Source: Hungatella sp. (GTDB lineage: Bacteria; Bacillota; Clostridia; Lachnospirales; Lachnospiraceae). From it: a stretch of DNA of 64,000 bases. The notes under the pieces were generated by a model, which saw only the letters and a program-made list of their open reading frames with translations, did not search any database and was not told the DNA's origin. Position numbers and translations under genes: made by a program. Of the stretch, positions 30,959-40,588 are shown in pieces. The stretch is from contig JAAWBS010000027.1 in NCBI GenBank assembly GCA_022792815.1, positions 1-64,000 on the forward strand, read 5' to 3'. Position 1 is the stretch's first letter, and the number at the start of each line of letters is the position of its first letter.

Positions 30959-31714
30959 TCACACAGCCTCCTTTTTCCCGCCTAAGTCTTTTTTCCTGAT
31001 AACTGTCACCGACATGTCATTGAGACAGATACAGTTGAGCTGTCCGTTGTCAAAAGGCCCCAGACCACCGTCGATGCCGATCTTATCGTGATAATAAGGG
31101 TCGAACCACACGTCAAAATTCTCGCCGCCGTTGAGATGACACAGGGGAGTGTGGCCGAACACGATGGTCTTGCCCTTCAAGGCCGGAGACATGTAGAACC
31201 ACTCCCGGATCCAGGCACAGATCTCCTCGTCCTGTTTGTGAAGCGGTTTTTCAGGGTCAATGCCCGCGTGGATCAGAACCAGGGCCTGGCCGCCCACATT
31301 CAGTTCGATATAGCTGGGCAGAGAGTCCACAAATTCCACCAGCCAGTGTCGGAATTCCTTCCGTTTGCATTCAAAATCCTTTTTGGTACAGCAGCCCTTT
31401 TGGAGGAACTGATCCATCTGTTCGATAGTCTTGTCTCCTCCGTTGCACTGCCAGATTCTCCCCTGGGGGCAGGTCCAGTCATTCTTTATGAGGAAATCTC
31501 TCATCATCAGCTCGTGGTTCCCTTTTAAGAGAAACACGTTGTCCTGATGTTGGCGGATGAAGTGGTAGATTTCCATGGCTTTCTCCCCCCGGTCATTGCA
31601 GTCTCCCAGTATATAAAGCCTGTCATTGTCACAGAAGTGTATCTTCTTGAGCATAGCGCACAGGGCCTCATAATGCCCGTGAAGATCTGACAGAGCATAC
31701 ACTTTTCCGGTCAT
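30959..31714 (-). CDS. Calcineurin-like (PPP-type) metallophosphatase
   Basis: 251 aa. ALSDLHGHYEAL, LGDCNDRG, KGNHELM and VFGHTPL supply the metal ligands of PPP phosphatases such as Ser/Thr phosphatases and ApaH-like enzymes. ATG 31714 follows GGGAGGGG; the longer frame upstream lacks a site. Substrate unknown. First gene of the operon with the RpiR and ROK regulators. Confidence 0.82.
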   Translation of the reverse strand: MTGKVYALSDLHGHYEALCAMLKKIHFCDNDRLYILGDCNDRGEKAMEIYHFIRQHQDNVFLLKGNHELMMRDFLIKNDWTCPQGRIWQCNGGDKTIEQMDQFLQKGCCTKKDFECKRKEFRHWLVEFVDSLPSYIELNVGGQALVLIHAGIDPEKPLHKQDEEICAWIREWFYMSPALKGKTIVFGHTPLCHLNGGENFDVWFDPYYHDKIGIDGGLGPFDNGQLNCICLNDMSVTVIRKKDLGGKKEAV

Positions 31715-31869
31715 AGACAGTTCCCCTCCCAAAGTTTCTATAACAAATTTTCCGGCATCACCATTATAATATGCATGTTCCGTCTTCGCAACCGCCTTTT
31801 GTGCATATAGCATGGAAATATAAGAGAAAATATGATAAAGTTAATGGAAATTGAAGGGAGGTTAAAAAC

Positions 31870-33870
31870 TTGCTAACAGAAGAAAAGAGACTGCTGAGGA
31901 TGTTCTATCTGCTGTCGGAAACAGAGGGCTACAAGAAGGCCAGCGAGCTGGCTGCCAAACTTCAAATCAGCGAGCGTACGGTGAAAAAAGACGTGGAGCA
32001 GTTAAAAGACCTTGCCCGGAAAAACGGGTGCAGGCTGGAGGCCGTCAGGGGAAAGGGCTACGTGCTGAAGGTGGAGGACCCGCCGTGTTTTGAACAGTCC
32101 CGGGAATCCCTGGCCATCCTGTTCGGCAATACGGAGAAGGGATACAAGGAGAATCCTGTTTACCGCATAGCGAGGGCGGTGATGATGGAGGAGAGGGCGG
32201 ATGCGGACGGGTATTTCCGACTGGAGGATCTGGCGGAGGCCTTGTACATCTCCGAGAGCGATATGAAAAAGAAGATGGCGGGGGTGAGAGAATTCCTGGG
32301 TTCCTTTCATCTGACGCTCCAGTCCAGACCGGGCAGGGGGCAGAGGCTGGAGGGGGACGAGCTGAGCCGGAGGTTCTGTTTTCTGGAATTGTACGAGAAC
32401 CATTTCCGGAAACGGGTGGTGACCTATCAGAACCAGAAATACGAAGAAGCCTTTGAGGACAGAGGAGACAAAGAGGAGATCCGTAACACGGTGCTCTGGA
32501 TCATCAGAGATTCCAGCCTGGAGATGTTTGACAGCTTTCTCAACCGGATGATCAATTATACTCTTCTCATGCGCAACCGCATGAGAGCGGGGCGGCGGAT
32601 CCGGCGGGAAGACTGTCTGTGGAGCCGGTATCAGGAGGAGCTGCGCCGGAGCAGAGAGTATCGGATCGCCGGACAGATCACGGAGGCCCTGGGAGAATTT
32701 GAGGGTTTTGAGAGGGATGATGAGGAGACGGAGGCTCTGGCCGTGCTGCTTCAGATATGGGAGGATCTGGATGAGGAGGACCATCTGGAGGAATGTTTTC
32801 CGGGGCTCTACGGGCCGGCACAGGATGCCTCCAGGCAGCTGGAGGAGATCCTGACCGGGCGGTGGAACCTGCCTCTGTCCCGGATCGACAGCGGATTTGC
32901 GGGGAAGATGACCCCCGGCATGGTGCGGATCTTTCTCCAGAACCGCTACGGCTTCAGCCAGGCCAGAACCGTGGGCAACATCGTCTCGGACAACAACATC
33001 AAGGACTCGGTCCAGTCTATGGCCCTGGCGGACGAGACGGCCCTGATCATCAGGGAGAGATGGGGGATCGTGATCAATGAATACAACATCCAGCTGCTGG
33101 CTGTAAAGTTTTTCCGGATGATCAACGGGATCTCCTACTCCTACATCCCCCGCAGACTGCTGGTCTGTTCCAGAAACGGAAGGGAAAACGCCAGGATTAT
33201 CGCCGAGGGGATCGCAAGGCGGCTGGGGACGGACTGGATAGGCCGCCTGACCATTGAGGAGCTGTATGAGGGGAGAAAATATCCGCCGGAGGACTATGAC
33301 TGTCTGATCGGGACCTTTCCCGCCTATTCCTACCGGTACACATGGCCCTATATCGAGGTGGGCCAGATCCCGCAGCCCGAGGATTATGAACGGATCCGGC
33401 GGGAGGTGGTGAGAGAAGGGTTTGACTTAAAATCGGTGATGGACCGGTGCCGGTGGGATACGGTGTGGGTTCACAGAGATTTTGCGGCCGGCCAGACGGA
33501 CGGGATCTTCCAGCTCATCGCCTACCAGTGGGGAAAGGATCCGGAGGATAAGGAGCGGCTGGCCGGGTATTTTTCGGAGAAACGGATTGCCCGGATCCAC
33601 AGCCAGATTCTGACCCTCATGATCCCTGCCGGCGAGGCGGGGAGGCGGATCTTTGAGCTGTTTCTCCTGAAAAAGCCGGTGACTTACATGGAGAAGTCCG
33701 TCAGGGCGGTGGTCTTCGCGGCGGTTGATTTCGGCGGTGACCCGGAGATCTTAAAGCTGACGGAACAGATCCTGCGGAAGCTGTCCACAGGCATGGAAGT
33801 GCTGAGCAGAGACGTGAATTCGGAAAATATTATGGATATCCTGACGGAAAAAGCAAGGGAAGAACTGTAG
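31870..33870 (+). CDS. PRD/BglG-type transcriptional regulator of the PTS operon
   Basis: 666 aa from TTG 31870 after GGGAGG. Residues 1-60 are an HTH_11 domain (ASELAAKLQISERTVKKDVEQL), then a second HTH, PRD-like helical segments (about 180-420), an EIIB-like stretch (RRLLVCSRNGRENARIIAEG) and a C-terminal EIIA-like part. The usual EIIA active-site His motif is not evident. It lies upstream of the mannose-family PTS and probably controls it according to PTS phosphorylation. Confidence 0.78.
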   Translation: MLTEEKRLLRMFYLLSETEGYKKASELAAKLQISERTVKKDVEQLKDLARKNGCRLEAVRGKGYVLKVEDPPCFEQSRESLAILFGNTEKGYKENPVYRIARAVMMEERADADGYFRLEDLAEALYISESDMKKKMAGVREFLGSFHLTLQSRPGRGQRLEGDELSRRFCFLELYENHFRKRVVTYQNQKYEEAFEDRGDKEEIRNTVLWIIRDSSLEMFDSFLNRMINYTLLMRNRMRAGRRIRREDCLWSRYQEELRRSREYRIAGQITEALGEFEGFERDDEETEALAVLLQIWEDLDEEDHLEECFPGLYGPAQDASRQLEEILTGRWNLPLSRIDSGFAGKMTPGMVRIFLQNRYGFSQARTVGNIVSDNNIKDSVQSMALADETALIIRERWGIVINEYNIQLLAVKFFRMINGISYSYIPRRLLVCSRNGRENARIIAEGIARRLGTDWIGRLTIEELYEGRKYPPEDYDCLIGTFPAYSYRYTWPYIEVGQIPQPEDYERIRREVVREGFDLKSVMDRCRWDTVWVHRDFAAGQTDGIFQLIAYQWGKDPEDKERLAGYFSEKRIARIHSQILTLMIPAGEAGRRIFELFLLKKPVTYMEKSVRAVVFAAVDFGGDPEILKLTEQILRKLSTGMEVLSRDVNSENIMDILTEKAREEL

Positions 33871-33938
33871 AGAACAAAAAAGTGCACTATGGCAAGGGCA
33901 AAAACAGATATGATGCTACACATCATGCACATAAATGG

Positions 33939-33967
33939 ATGGAACACTTCTCCCGGTAGGCTATAAT
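33939..33967 (+). promoter_or_regulatory. Weak promoter of the mannose-family PTS operon
   Basis: TATAAT (33962-33967) with a poor -35 (ATGGAA 33939-33944) at 17 bp, as expected for an activator-dependent promoter. No convincing sigma-54 motif was found. Confidence 0.4.
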
Positions 33968-34019
33968 AATACTAACACTAAGTTTTCTGGTTCACAGAAA
34001 AGAGAAAGGGGAATTGATT

Positions 34020-34814
34020 ATGGTACAAAGTGGTTTGATCTGTGCGTTTGTGTGGCTGTTAGTCCAGGGCATAGACCGTCTTCTCAGCTGGCAGACCCTT
34101 GCAAGGCCTATTGTGACGGCTACGCTGACAGGATTATTTCTGGGGGATCTGACGACGGGAATCGTCATGGCGGCATCTCTGGAGGCGATCTTTATGGGGA
34201 TCTCCGCCATCGGCGGCTCTGTTCCCGCAGATGCCTGCGCCAGCAGCATCGTGGCTGTGGCCTACACCATTCTGACGGGAGCGGACGTGGAGACGGGGCT
34301 GGCCCTGGCCATGCCCATCGGAACCCTGATGGGGTCGGCAGCTGAGATGTGGAAGCCGGTTCAGGCGGCTCTGGCTCCCTACTGGGAGAGGATGGCCGGG
34401 AGCGGCAGAGTGAAATCTTTCCGCATGCAGGTCATCGGCTGCGGCCTGTTCTTTGACCGTCTGCCCCAGGCCATCATCCTGTTTGCAGCCATCGCCTTTG
34501 GCGTTCAGGGACTGGAGAGCGTCATGAACGGACTTCCGCCCTTTATCATGTCCGGTTTAAGCGCTGCCAGCGGTATGATGACCGGAATCGGATTTGCCAT
34601 CCTGATCTCCATGATCTGGAATCGGGAGATCGGCTGGTTTTTCTTCATCGGCTATGTGTTCCAGAAGTACATGCAGCTGCCCACCGTGGCCATCGCCATC
34701 ATCGCGGCAGTCATGGCTTTCGTATACTTCAACACGGAGAAGAAGATCAATGACGCCAAGAGAAGCGTGACGGCGGACGCGGCAGAATCTGTGGAAGAGG
34801 AGGATTTATTCTGA
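34020..34814 (+). CDS. Mannose-family PTS EIIC
   Basis: 264 aa membrane protein. LTGLFLGDLTTGIVMAASLE and MGISAIGGSVPAD are typical of EIIC of the Man/Aga/Sor class. ATG 34020 follows AAAGGGG. It forms the sugar channel with EIID. The last base of its stop is the first of the EIID ATG. Confidence 0.88.
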   Translation: MVQSGLICAFVWLLVQGIDRLLSWQTLARPIVTATLTGLFLGDLTTGIVMAASLEAIFMGISAIGGSVPADACASSIVAVAYTILTGADVETGLALAMPIGTLMGSAAEMWKPVQAALAPYWERMAGSGRVKSFRMQVIGCGLFFDRLPQAIILFAAIAFGVQGLESVMNGLPPFIMSGLSAASGMMTGIGFAILISMIWNREIGWFFFIGYVFQKYMQLPTVAIAIIAAVMAFVYFNTEKKINDAKRSVTADAAESVEEEDLF

Positions 34815-35629
34815 TGGCAAAGACGACTTACAGCGAGCAGGAGAAAAAGACCCTGCGGAAGATGTTTTGGAACTCGGGACTGGTATTTTCCGGTTTTAAT
34901 ATGGTGAAGATGGAGGGAAACGCGTTTGCTCTGACCATGGCCCCGGCCCTGGAGGAGCTCTATGAGGACCAGGAGGAGCGCAACGAGGCCATGAGGCGGC
35001 ACAACGGCTTCTTCAACACCCACGCGGTGCTGTTCTCCCTGATCGCCGGCATCACCTACGCTCTGGAGCGGCAGAAAAAGACCACCGGCAGCGTGGACGA
35101 CGGGGTCATCGAGAATATCAAGGTCGCCCTCATGGGGCCTACGGCGGGAATCGGCGACGCCTTCTTCTTCAACTGCCTGCGGGTCATCGCGGCAGGCATC
35201 GCCATCGGCCTGTGCAGTCAGGGAAATCTTCTGGGAGTCCTTCTGTTTGTGCTGATCTACGGCGGTTCCCAGATGGTGGCCAGATGGTATCTCCTTCGGA
35301 CCGGCTACAAGTACGGAACCTCATTTATTGATTCGGTGTTTGAGTCGGGACTGATGGAATCTCTGACCAAGGCGGCGGGCGTCATGGGTATCACTATGGT
35401 GGGAGCCATGGTGGCTTCCTCCGTCAACGTGAAGCTGGCATGGACCATCACCGTGGGTCAGACCTCCGTGGTGGTGCTGGATATTATCAACTCGATTATG
35501 CCGGGACTTCTCTCCATCCTTCTGGTGTTCGGACTGGTGAGACTGATCAAGAAAGGCCACAAACCCATTACTCTGGTGTTCGGCATCCTTCTGATCTCCA
35601 TCGTGCTGGCGTTCTTCGGAATCTTTTAA
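34814..35629 (+). CDS. Mannose-family PTS EIID
   Basis: 271 aa. NGFFNTHAVLFSLIAGITYALE and LMGPTAGIGDAFFF mark EIID, found only in the mannose family. Several membrane helices occur in the C-terminal half. Translationally coupled to EIIC. Confidence 0.9.
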   Translation: MAKTTYSEQEKKTLRKMFWNSGLVFSGFNMVKMEGNAFALTMAPALEELYEDQEERNEAMRRHNGFFNTHAVLFSLIAGITYALERQKKTTGSVDDGVIENIKVALMGPTAGIGDAFFFNCLRVIAAGIAIGLCSQGNLLGVLLFVLIYGGSQMVARWYLLRTGYKYGTSFIDSVFESGLMESLTKAAGVMGITMVGAMVASSVNVKLAWTITVGQTSVVVLDIINSIMPGLLSILLVFGLVRLIKKGHKPITLVFGILLISIVLAFFGIF

Positions 35630-35643
35630 GGAGGTGCGGACTT

Positions 35644-36837
35644 ATGGGGACGACGATCTGGAAATCGAAACGCATCTACACGGAAGACGGAGTGGTGGAC
35701 GGCTATATCACCATAGAGGACGGCAGGATTGCCGGAGTCAGCAGGCAGTGGGACGGACCCTGTGAGGATCTGGGCGAGGCGGCGGTCTGCCCGGGCATCA
35801 TCGACGTCCACAACCACGGATTCGGCGGCTGGTCCATGACGGATCCCTGCGGGGACAGGGAGGTCCGGGGATATGTGAAGGCTCTGGCATCCGTGGGAGT
35901 CACCGGGATTCTGCCCACGGCCAAGGAGGACGCCTTCGAGGCCGTGGCCCGAGTGATGGACGAGGAGTGCGAGGGGGCAAAGATCTACGGGATCCACAGC
36001 GAAGGTCCTTTCTGGGCCAGAGGCGGGGAGAACACCGTGGGAGAGACGTGGCCTCTGCCCAGCGTGGAGGAGGCCAGGAGGCTGGTGGAGAAGGCGGCGG
36101 GCCGCATGACCGTCATGGCCATCGCCCCGGAGCTGCCGGGAGCCTACGACGTGATCCGCTATCTCCACTCTCAGAACATCAAGGTGGCCTGCTGTCACAC
36201 GGCGGCCCACTCGGAGGAGATCTTCGCTGCGGCCCGGGAGGTGGGGCTGGACATTGCCACCCATCTGGGCAACGGCATGCGGGGGATCCATCACCGCAAC
36301 GTGGGAGCCCTGGGAGCCCTGCTGCTCCTTAACGACATGTGGTATGAGGTGATCACGGACTTAAATCACATCTGCAGCGACATGTTAAAGATCATGTTCC
36401 GGCTCGGGTCCTATGACCGGTTCTGCCTGATCTCGGACTCCAACTTTATCGCCGGGCTTCCGGCGGGAACCTACCTGCGCTACGGCAGGGAGATGCGGGC
36501 CGACGAGAAGGGGCTGATCCTCAACTCCGACGGGCGCATCTGCGGAAGCGGCAAATGGGTCTTAAGCAACATGGGACAGCTGGTTAACCGCGTGGGAGTG
36601 CCCATGGAGGAGGCTGTGAAGATGGCTTCCTTAAATCCGGCCAGGTATCTGGGCGTAGACGGGGAGACCGGCTCCATCAGGGAGGGAAAACGCGCCGATC
36701 TGATGGTAATCGACACGGATTTTGTCTGCCTCAGAACCCTGGTAGGCGGAAAGATCGTATATGACAGAGAAACGGACGCTCCGGAGCGGATCTTTAACCC
36801 GGAGGCCATGGCAAGAAGAGTGGAGGGAAGAGAATGA
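35644..36837 (+). CDS. nagA: N-acetylglucosamine-6-phosphate deacetylase
   Basis: 397 aa amidohydrolase. DVHNHGFGG and HSEGPFW give metal ligands, CCHTAAHSEEIF and HLGNGMRGIHHRN give further His residues, and LISDSNFIAG holds the catalytic Asp. It removes acetate from the N-acetyl-sugar phosphate made by the PTS. ATG 35644 follows AAGGAGG; the longer frame upstream overlaps EIID and is rejected. Deaminase nagB is not in the window. Confidence 0.88.
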   Translation: MGTTIWKSKRIYTEDGVVDGYITIEDGRIAGVSRQWDGPCEDLGEAAVCPGIIDVHNHGFGGWSMTDPCGDREVRGYVKALASVGVTGILPTAKEDAFEAVARVMDEECEGAKIYGIHSEGPFWARGGENTVGETWPLPSVEEARRLVEKAAGRMTVMAIAPELPGAYDVIRYLHSQNIKVACCHTAAHSEEIFAAAREVGLDIATHLGNGMRGIHHRNVGALGALLLLNDMWYEVITDLNHICSDMLKIMFRLGSYDRFCLISDSNFIAGLPAGTYLRYGREMRADEKGLILNSDGRICGSGKWVLSNMGQLVNRVGVPMEEAVKMASLNPARYLGVDGETGSIREGKRADLMVIDTDFVCLRTLVGGKIVYDRETDAPERIFNPEAMARRVEGRE

Positions 36838-37331
36838 TCAAATTATTCAGAATCGACGAGCGTCTGATCCACGGGCAGATCGCCATCAAGTGGTCCCGCC
36901 ACACGGGCGTGGACAGCATCGTGGTGGCAAACGACAACGCGGCCGCCAGCCCCATGATCCAGAAATCCTTGAAGATGGCGGCGCCTCCGGGAATCAAGAC
37001 GGTGATCAAGACCCTGGATTCCGCCATCACCACCTTAAACGATCCCAGATGTGAGCCCTTAAAGGTTCTAGTTCTGGTCAACAGCCCGGCAGACGCCCTG
37101 AAGATGGTTCAGAACGTCAGGGGAATCCCCTTTGTTAACGTGGGCAACTATGGCCGTGTGGCGCCGAAGAAGCCGGGAAAAGAGAGGGCCAGATTTGACA
37201 ATAATCTGTACTGCGACGACGAGGAGACAAAGGAGTTTCAGGAATTGATGGGCCAGGGGCTGGAGTGCATCTACCAGACCACCCCGGAGGAGCCGGCCAT
37301 TCCCTTGAAGAAACTGATTCCGGAAAAATAA
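36834..37331 (+). CDS. Mannose-family PTS EIIB
   Basis: 165 aa. IDERLIHGQIAIKW carries the phospho-His (residue 13). It passes phosphate from EIIA to the sugar. ATG 36834 overlaps the nagA stop (ATGA). Confidence 0.9.
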   Translation: MIKLFRIDERLIHGQIAIKWSRHTGVDSIVVANDNAAASPMIQKSLKMAAPPGIKTVIKTLDSAITTLNDPRCEPLKVLVLVNSPADALKMVQNVRGIPFVNVGNYGRVAPKKPGKERARFDNNLYCDDEETKEFQELMGQGLECIYQTTPEEPAIPLKKLIPEK

Positions 37332-37350
37332 GAAAAACGGTGGGGACGCT

Positions 37351-38124
37351 ATGAAGATAATTGTACAGTCCGACGATTTGGGGATCACGGAGGCCGTCAG
37401 CTGCGGGATCGAGAAGGGGATCCGGGACGGAGTGGTGACCTGTACGGGACTTTTCAGCAACATGCCGGCTGCAGAGTTTGCCTTGAAGCTGGTGGAGCCC
37501 TACGCCCATGTGTGCCTGGGCCAGGACGTCAATCTGGTGGCAGGGAGGCCCTGCGCCGACCCGGCGAAGATTCCCTCTCTGGTACAGGAGGACGGCAGAT
37601 TTAAGACCTCCGGCATGCACCGGGCCATAGATGGGAAGGACGGCAACCAGGACCATGTGGTCTATGAAGAGTGTCTGATCGAGACGGAGGCCCAGATCCG
37701 GCGGTTTATGGAGCTGGCGGGGAAGAAGCCGGAGTACCTTCACGGCCATTCCTACAGCACACCGGCCACCTGGAAGGCCATGGAAGTCATGGGGGAGAAG
37801 TTCGGGATCCCTCTGGTGAGAGATATGATGGAGCGGTACGGCATCGTGCGCCAGGCAGGGTGGAACAAAAAGCCCTTTCCCTTAGAAGAGCAGAGAAATA
37901 CGGATCCCATGGACTGCATTCTGCAGGATCGGGACTTTCTGACACACTCTGTCGGATGGATCGGGACCCACTGCGGGTACGTGGATCAGGAGCTGTTTGA
38001 GGTATCCACCTACACCCTGATCCGCATGAGGGACCTGTCCATGGTCACCGGCGCCAGGATGAGACAGTGGATCCGGGAAAATAACATTCAGCTGATCAGC
38101 TACCGGGATCTGATCGACGGATAA
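37351..38124 (+). CDS. ChbG/YdjC-family carbohydrate deacetylase
   Basis: 257 aa. QSDDLGIT provides the metal-binding Asp pair, and LHGHSYSTP the His motif of the YdjC fold. The family removes acetyl groups from chitooligosaccharides, including phosphorylated diacetylchitobiose. Alongside NagA this suggests an acetylated disaccharide as PTS substrate. Confidence 0.82.
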   Translation: MKIIVQSDDLGITEAVSCGIEKGIRDGVVTCTGLFSNMPAAEFALKLVEPYAHVCLGQDVNLVAGRPCADPAKIPSLVQEDGRFKTSGMHRAIDGKDGNQDHVVYEECLIETEAQIRRFMELAGKKPEYLHGHSYSTPATWKAMEVMGEKFGIPLVRDMMERYGIVRQAGWNKKPFPLEEQRNTDPMDCILQDRDFLTHSVGWIGTHCGYVDQELFEVSTYTLIRMRDLSMVTGARMRQWIRENNIQLISYRDLIDG

Positions 38125-38135
38125 GGGAGGAAATC

Positions 38136-38552
38136 ATGGTTCAATTCTTTTTGTCAACCCACGGCCGCATGGCCAGCGGGCTGAAAAGTTCTATCGACAT
38201 TCTTCTGGGGGACAGCGGCTGTCTGACGGTGTTTGACGCCTATGTGGACGAGAGATCCTTGGAGGAGGAGCTGAACGCGTTCTACGAGACCGTGGGGCCG
38301 GAGGACCAGGTGATCCTTTTGTCCGACATGTTCGGAGGGAGCGTCAACAGCATGATGTACCTGTTCTTAAACCGGCCGAACACCATGCTGATCACCGGGG
38401 TCAACCTGGCCCTGGTCATCGGGCTGGTGGTGGGAAGGGATTCCCTCACCAGAGAGGCGGTGGAGGAGCTGATCAGCCAGAGCCGGGAGGCCATCCGCAT
38501 CGTGGAGCTGGAGGAGGCCGGGGACGACAGCGGTGAGGAGGAACTGTTTTAG
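38136..38552 (+). CDS. Mannose-family PTS EIIA
   Basis: 138 aa. FLSTHGRMASG holds the phospho-His (residue 9), and LLSDMFGGSVNS follows, both typical of EIIA-Man. It receives phosphate from HPr. Last gene of the operon C-D-nagA-B-chbG-A. Confidence 0.9.
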   Translation: MVQFFLSTHGRMASGLKSSIDILLGDSGCLTVFDAYVDERSLEEELNAFYETVGPEDQVILLSDMFGGSVNSMMYLFLNRPNTMLITGVNLALVIGLVVGRDSLTREAVEELISQSREAIRIVELEEAGDDSGEEELF

Positions 38553-38576
38553 GATATTATTTTTATATCATTTTGT

Positions 38577-38615
38577 AAAAAGTCATAGTCCGGATAATCG
38601 GATTATGGCTTTTTT
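38577..38615. terminator. Bidirectional terminator after the PTS operon
   Basis: AAAAAGTCATAGTCCG pairs with CGGATTATGGCTTTTTT with two mismatches. It separates the PTS operon from the converging LysR gene. Confidence 0.75.
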
Positions 38616-38628
38616 GTGTACATAAAAA

Positions 38629-39546
38629 CTACAGATTCTCCCAATGCTCCTTTGCGTAGTTTTTCGCCAGCTCAAAGAGGTATTTGTGAGGCGGACCAGG
38701 GATCAGGTCTTTTCGATACAAAATAGAATGGATGCGGTATAGTTTGGGCTCCAGGGAAAAACAGGTGACCTTGGGAGAGATGATGGCATAGCCTGTAGGA
38801 ATAAAACCGCTTCCGATATTGCTTGCCACCATATCGCAGATGGAGTGAGCATTGCTGGTATTGCATGCAATGACAGGGGTAAAATTCTGATCTGCCAAAA
38901 AGTCCTCCAGCAAATAACGGATACAGGAGCCTTTGAGCTGTAGGATAAAAGGGGAGGAGCCAAAATGGGTTACCATCTGACTGCTGTTTAAGACGTGGGG
39001 CTCATCAGGATTCAGCCTCTGACAGTAGGGATGGCTGCTGGGGGCTGCAAAAACCACTTCCTCTTTTTTAAGAGCTATGCTTTGCTCCTTCCATTGATCC
39101 AGGGAGGGGGCCGTGACGAAAGCCACATCCATCTCTCCTTTGGAGATGGCTCCGCTCATGATCTGAAGGCTTCCGTCGGAAAGGGTCAGTTCCACCTGGG
39201 GATAATACTTGCAGAAGTCCACGAGGATGGAAGTCAGCATCTGAAGAGCACGGGAGGCGGAGGTACCGATCTTGATCCGGCTTGTATTGGAGATCCGCTG
39301 GATGTCCTTTTCCAGAATGTCTGTCAGAGACAGAACCTTGCGGGCATATTCCGCATAGAGTTCGCCTACAGGGGTCAGGGCGTAAGAGCCGTTTGTGCGT
39401 TTAAAAAGGGGAGAGCCGATCTCGGATTCCTGTTTTGCGAGAAACTGACTGAGAGTTGGCTGGGACACGTAGAGCTTTCTGGCAGCCTTTGTCATGTTGC
39501 CGGTCTCTGCCAGCGCGAGAATGTATTCCAGGTAGCGTTTGTCCAT
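38629..39546 (-). CDS. LysR-type regulator of the uronate/oligosaccharide operon
   Basis: 305 aa. HTH at residues 1-60 (YILALAETGNMTKAARKLY, QPTLSQFLAKQE), then the effector-binding domain. AAAGGAGC precedes ATG 39546. Divergent from the ABC/GH28 operon, with a LysR-type dyad at 39575-39602. Confidence 0.87.
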   Translation of the reverse strand: MDKRYLEYILALAETGNMTKAARKLYVSQPTLSQFLAKQESEIGSPLFKRTNGSYALTPVGELYAEYARKVLSLTDILEKDIQRISNTSRIKIGTSASRALQMLTSILVDFCKYYPQVELTLSDGSLQIMSGAISKGEMDVAFVTAPSLDQWKEQSIALKKEEVVFAAPSSHPYCQRLNPDEPHVLNSSQMVTHFGSSPFILQLKGSCIRYLLEDFLADQNFTPVIACNTSNAHSICDMVASNIGSGFIPTGYAIISPKVTCFSLEPKLYRIHSILYRKDLIPGPPHKYLFELAKNYAKEHWENL

Positions 39547-39574
39547 AGATTTGCTCCTTTCATCTGGGAAATCC

Positions 39575-39602
39575 TTATCATTATAGGCAGTGCTTATGAT
39601 AA
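39575..39602. promoter_or_regulatory. LysR-type dyad
   Basis: TTATCATTA (39575-39583) and TTATGATAA (39594-39602) form an inverted repeat matching at eight of nine positions, 29 bases before the LysR start. A likely autoregulatory and activation site. Confidence 0.5.
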
Positions 39603-39618
39603 TAATAGGAAAGGGTCA

Positions 39619-39648
39619 TTGGGAAAAGTGTATAAATTCAAGTATAAT
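39619..39648 (+). promoter_or_regulatory. Promoter of the GH28/ABC operon
   Basis: TTGGGA (39619-39624), 18-bp spacer, TATAAT (39643-39648), just downstream of the LysR dyad. Confidence 0.5.
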
Positions 39649-39817
39649 AAAGATATAAAAACAGCGAATATACATATTTATGATAAAAATACACGGAAAA
39701 GGAAGGTGAAAATTACCAGATTTATTCATTATAACAAAGAAAACGAAGAATGCAAATAGCAAGACAGCAAAAAAATAATTATTTGTAATAATTATAATTA
39801 AAAAGGGAGATGGCAGC

Positions 39818-40588
39818 ATGGAATACAATGTACTTTCTTATGGGGCTGTTGGAGACGGAGCGGTTTTGGATACAAAGGCGATTCAGCAGGCCATTGACCG
39901 ATGTGTCCACTATTTCATTTATGCAAAGGGCGGAGAGAACATTAGGATCACTGGATTTGGGACCATCGACGGTTCGGAGGAACGGTATTACGGGGTACAG
40001 GGCAGGTATCACATATCAGGGTGCAGTCTGGTATCCACTAGTTCTGCCATAAAGATCGGGACAGAGAGTGAAGATGATTTTGAACATGTGATTATAGAAA
40101 ACTGTCATATCAGCCGCAGTAACCGGGGACTGTCCTTCCAGCTTCGGGATAAGGGAAGCATACGAGATGTATGGATTTCCAATCTGAATATTGAGACAAG
40201 GCGCTTTTCGAAAGAGTGGTGGGGGAGAGCGGAACCTATCTATATTACGGTATGTGACAGGAAAGAGGGGGTGCGGGCCGGACGGATTGAGCACGTCCGT
40301 CTCCAGAACATCAGCTGTCACAGTGAAAGCGGGATCTTTATCTATGGCAGTGAAGGCCATGAGATAAAGGACCTGGAGCTGAGAGACATCCATGTGGTTA
40401 TGGAAAAACAGTCGAAATGGCCTTGTGACAGCTATGATCTCCGGCCCTGTGAGGGGGAAGGAATCCGTCCGTCAGAGCTTTATGGACTTTATGCGGAGGG
40501 GACACAGAACCTGAAACTTTCCGGGATAACCATAGAATGCAGAGAAAGTATGAGAGAATATGTAGGAGGGGAGCGGAAAATCTTATGA
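39818..40588 (+). pseudogene. Internally deleted GH28-like (polygalacturonase-type) gene
   Basis: 256 aa open frame. The N-terminus VLSYGAVGDGAVLDTKAIQQ, a middle ENIRITGFGTIDG and the later SSAIKIGTES and NRGLSFQLRD are GH28-type beta-helix motifs, but they are joined after in-frame losses. About 60 residues are missing after AIDRC and over 100 after the GTIDG block, so the usual catalytic Asp region is absent. The frame remains open and couples to the permease (ATG 40585 overlaps its stop). Confidence 0.65.

Noticed and set aside
33880-34019. Sigma-54 promoter for the mannose-family PTS
   Set aside because: A TGGCA-like stretch occurs, but no proper GC element at the required spacing; the PRD regulator also shows no sigma-54 interaction domain.
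35440-35643. N-terminal extension of nagA
   Set aside because: It overlaps the EIID gene in another frame; AAGGAGG before ATG 35644 and the NagA alignment start decide against it.
38995-39759. 254-codon plus-strand frame
   Set aside because: It runs antisense through the LysR gene and into its promoter region; no domain or ribosome site.
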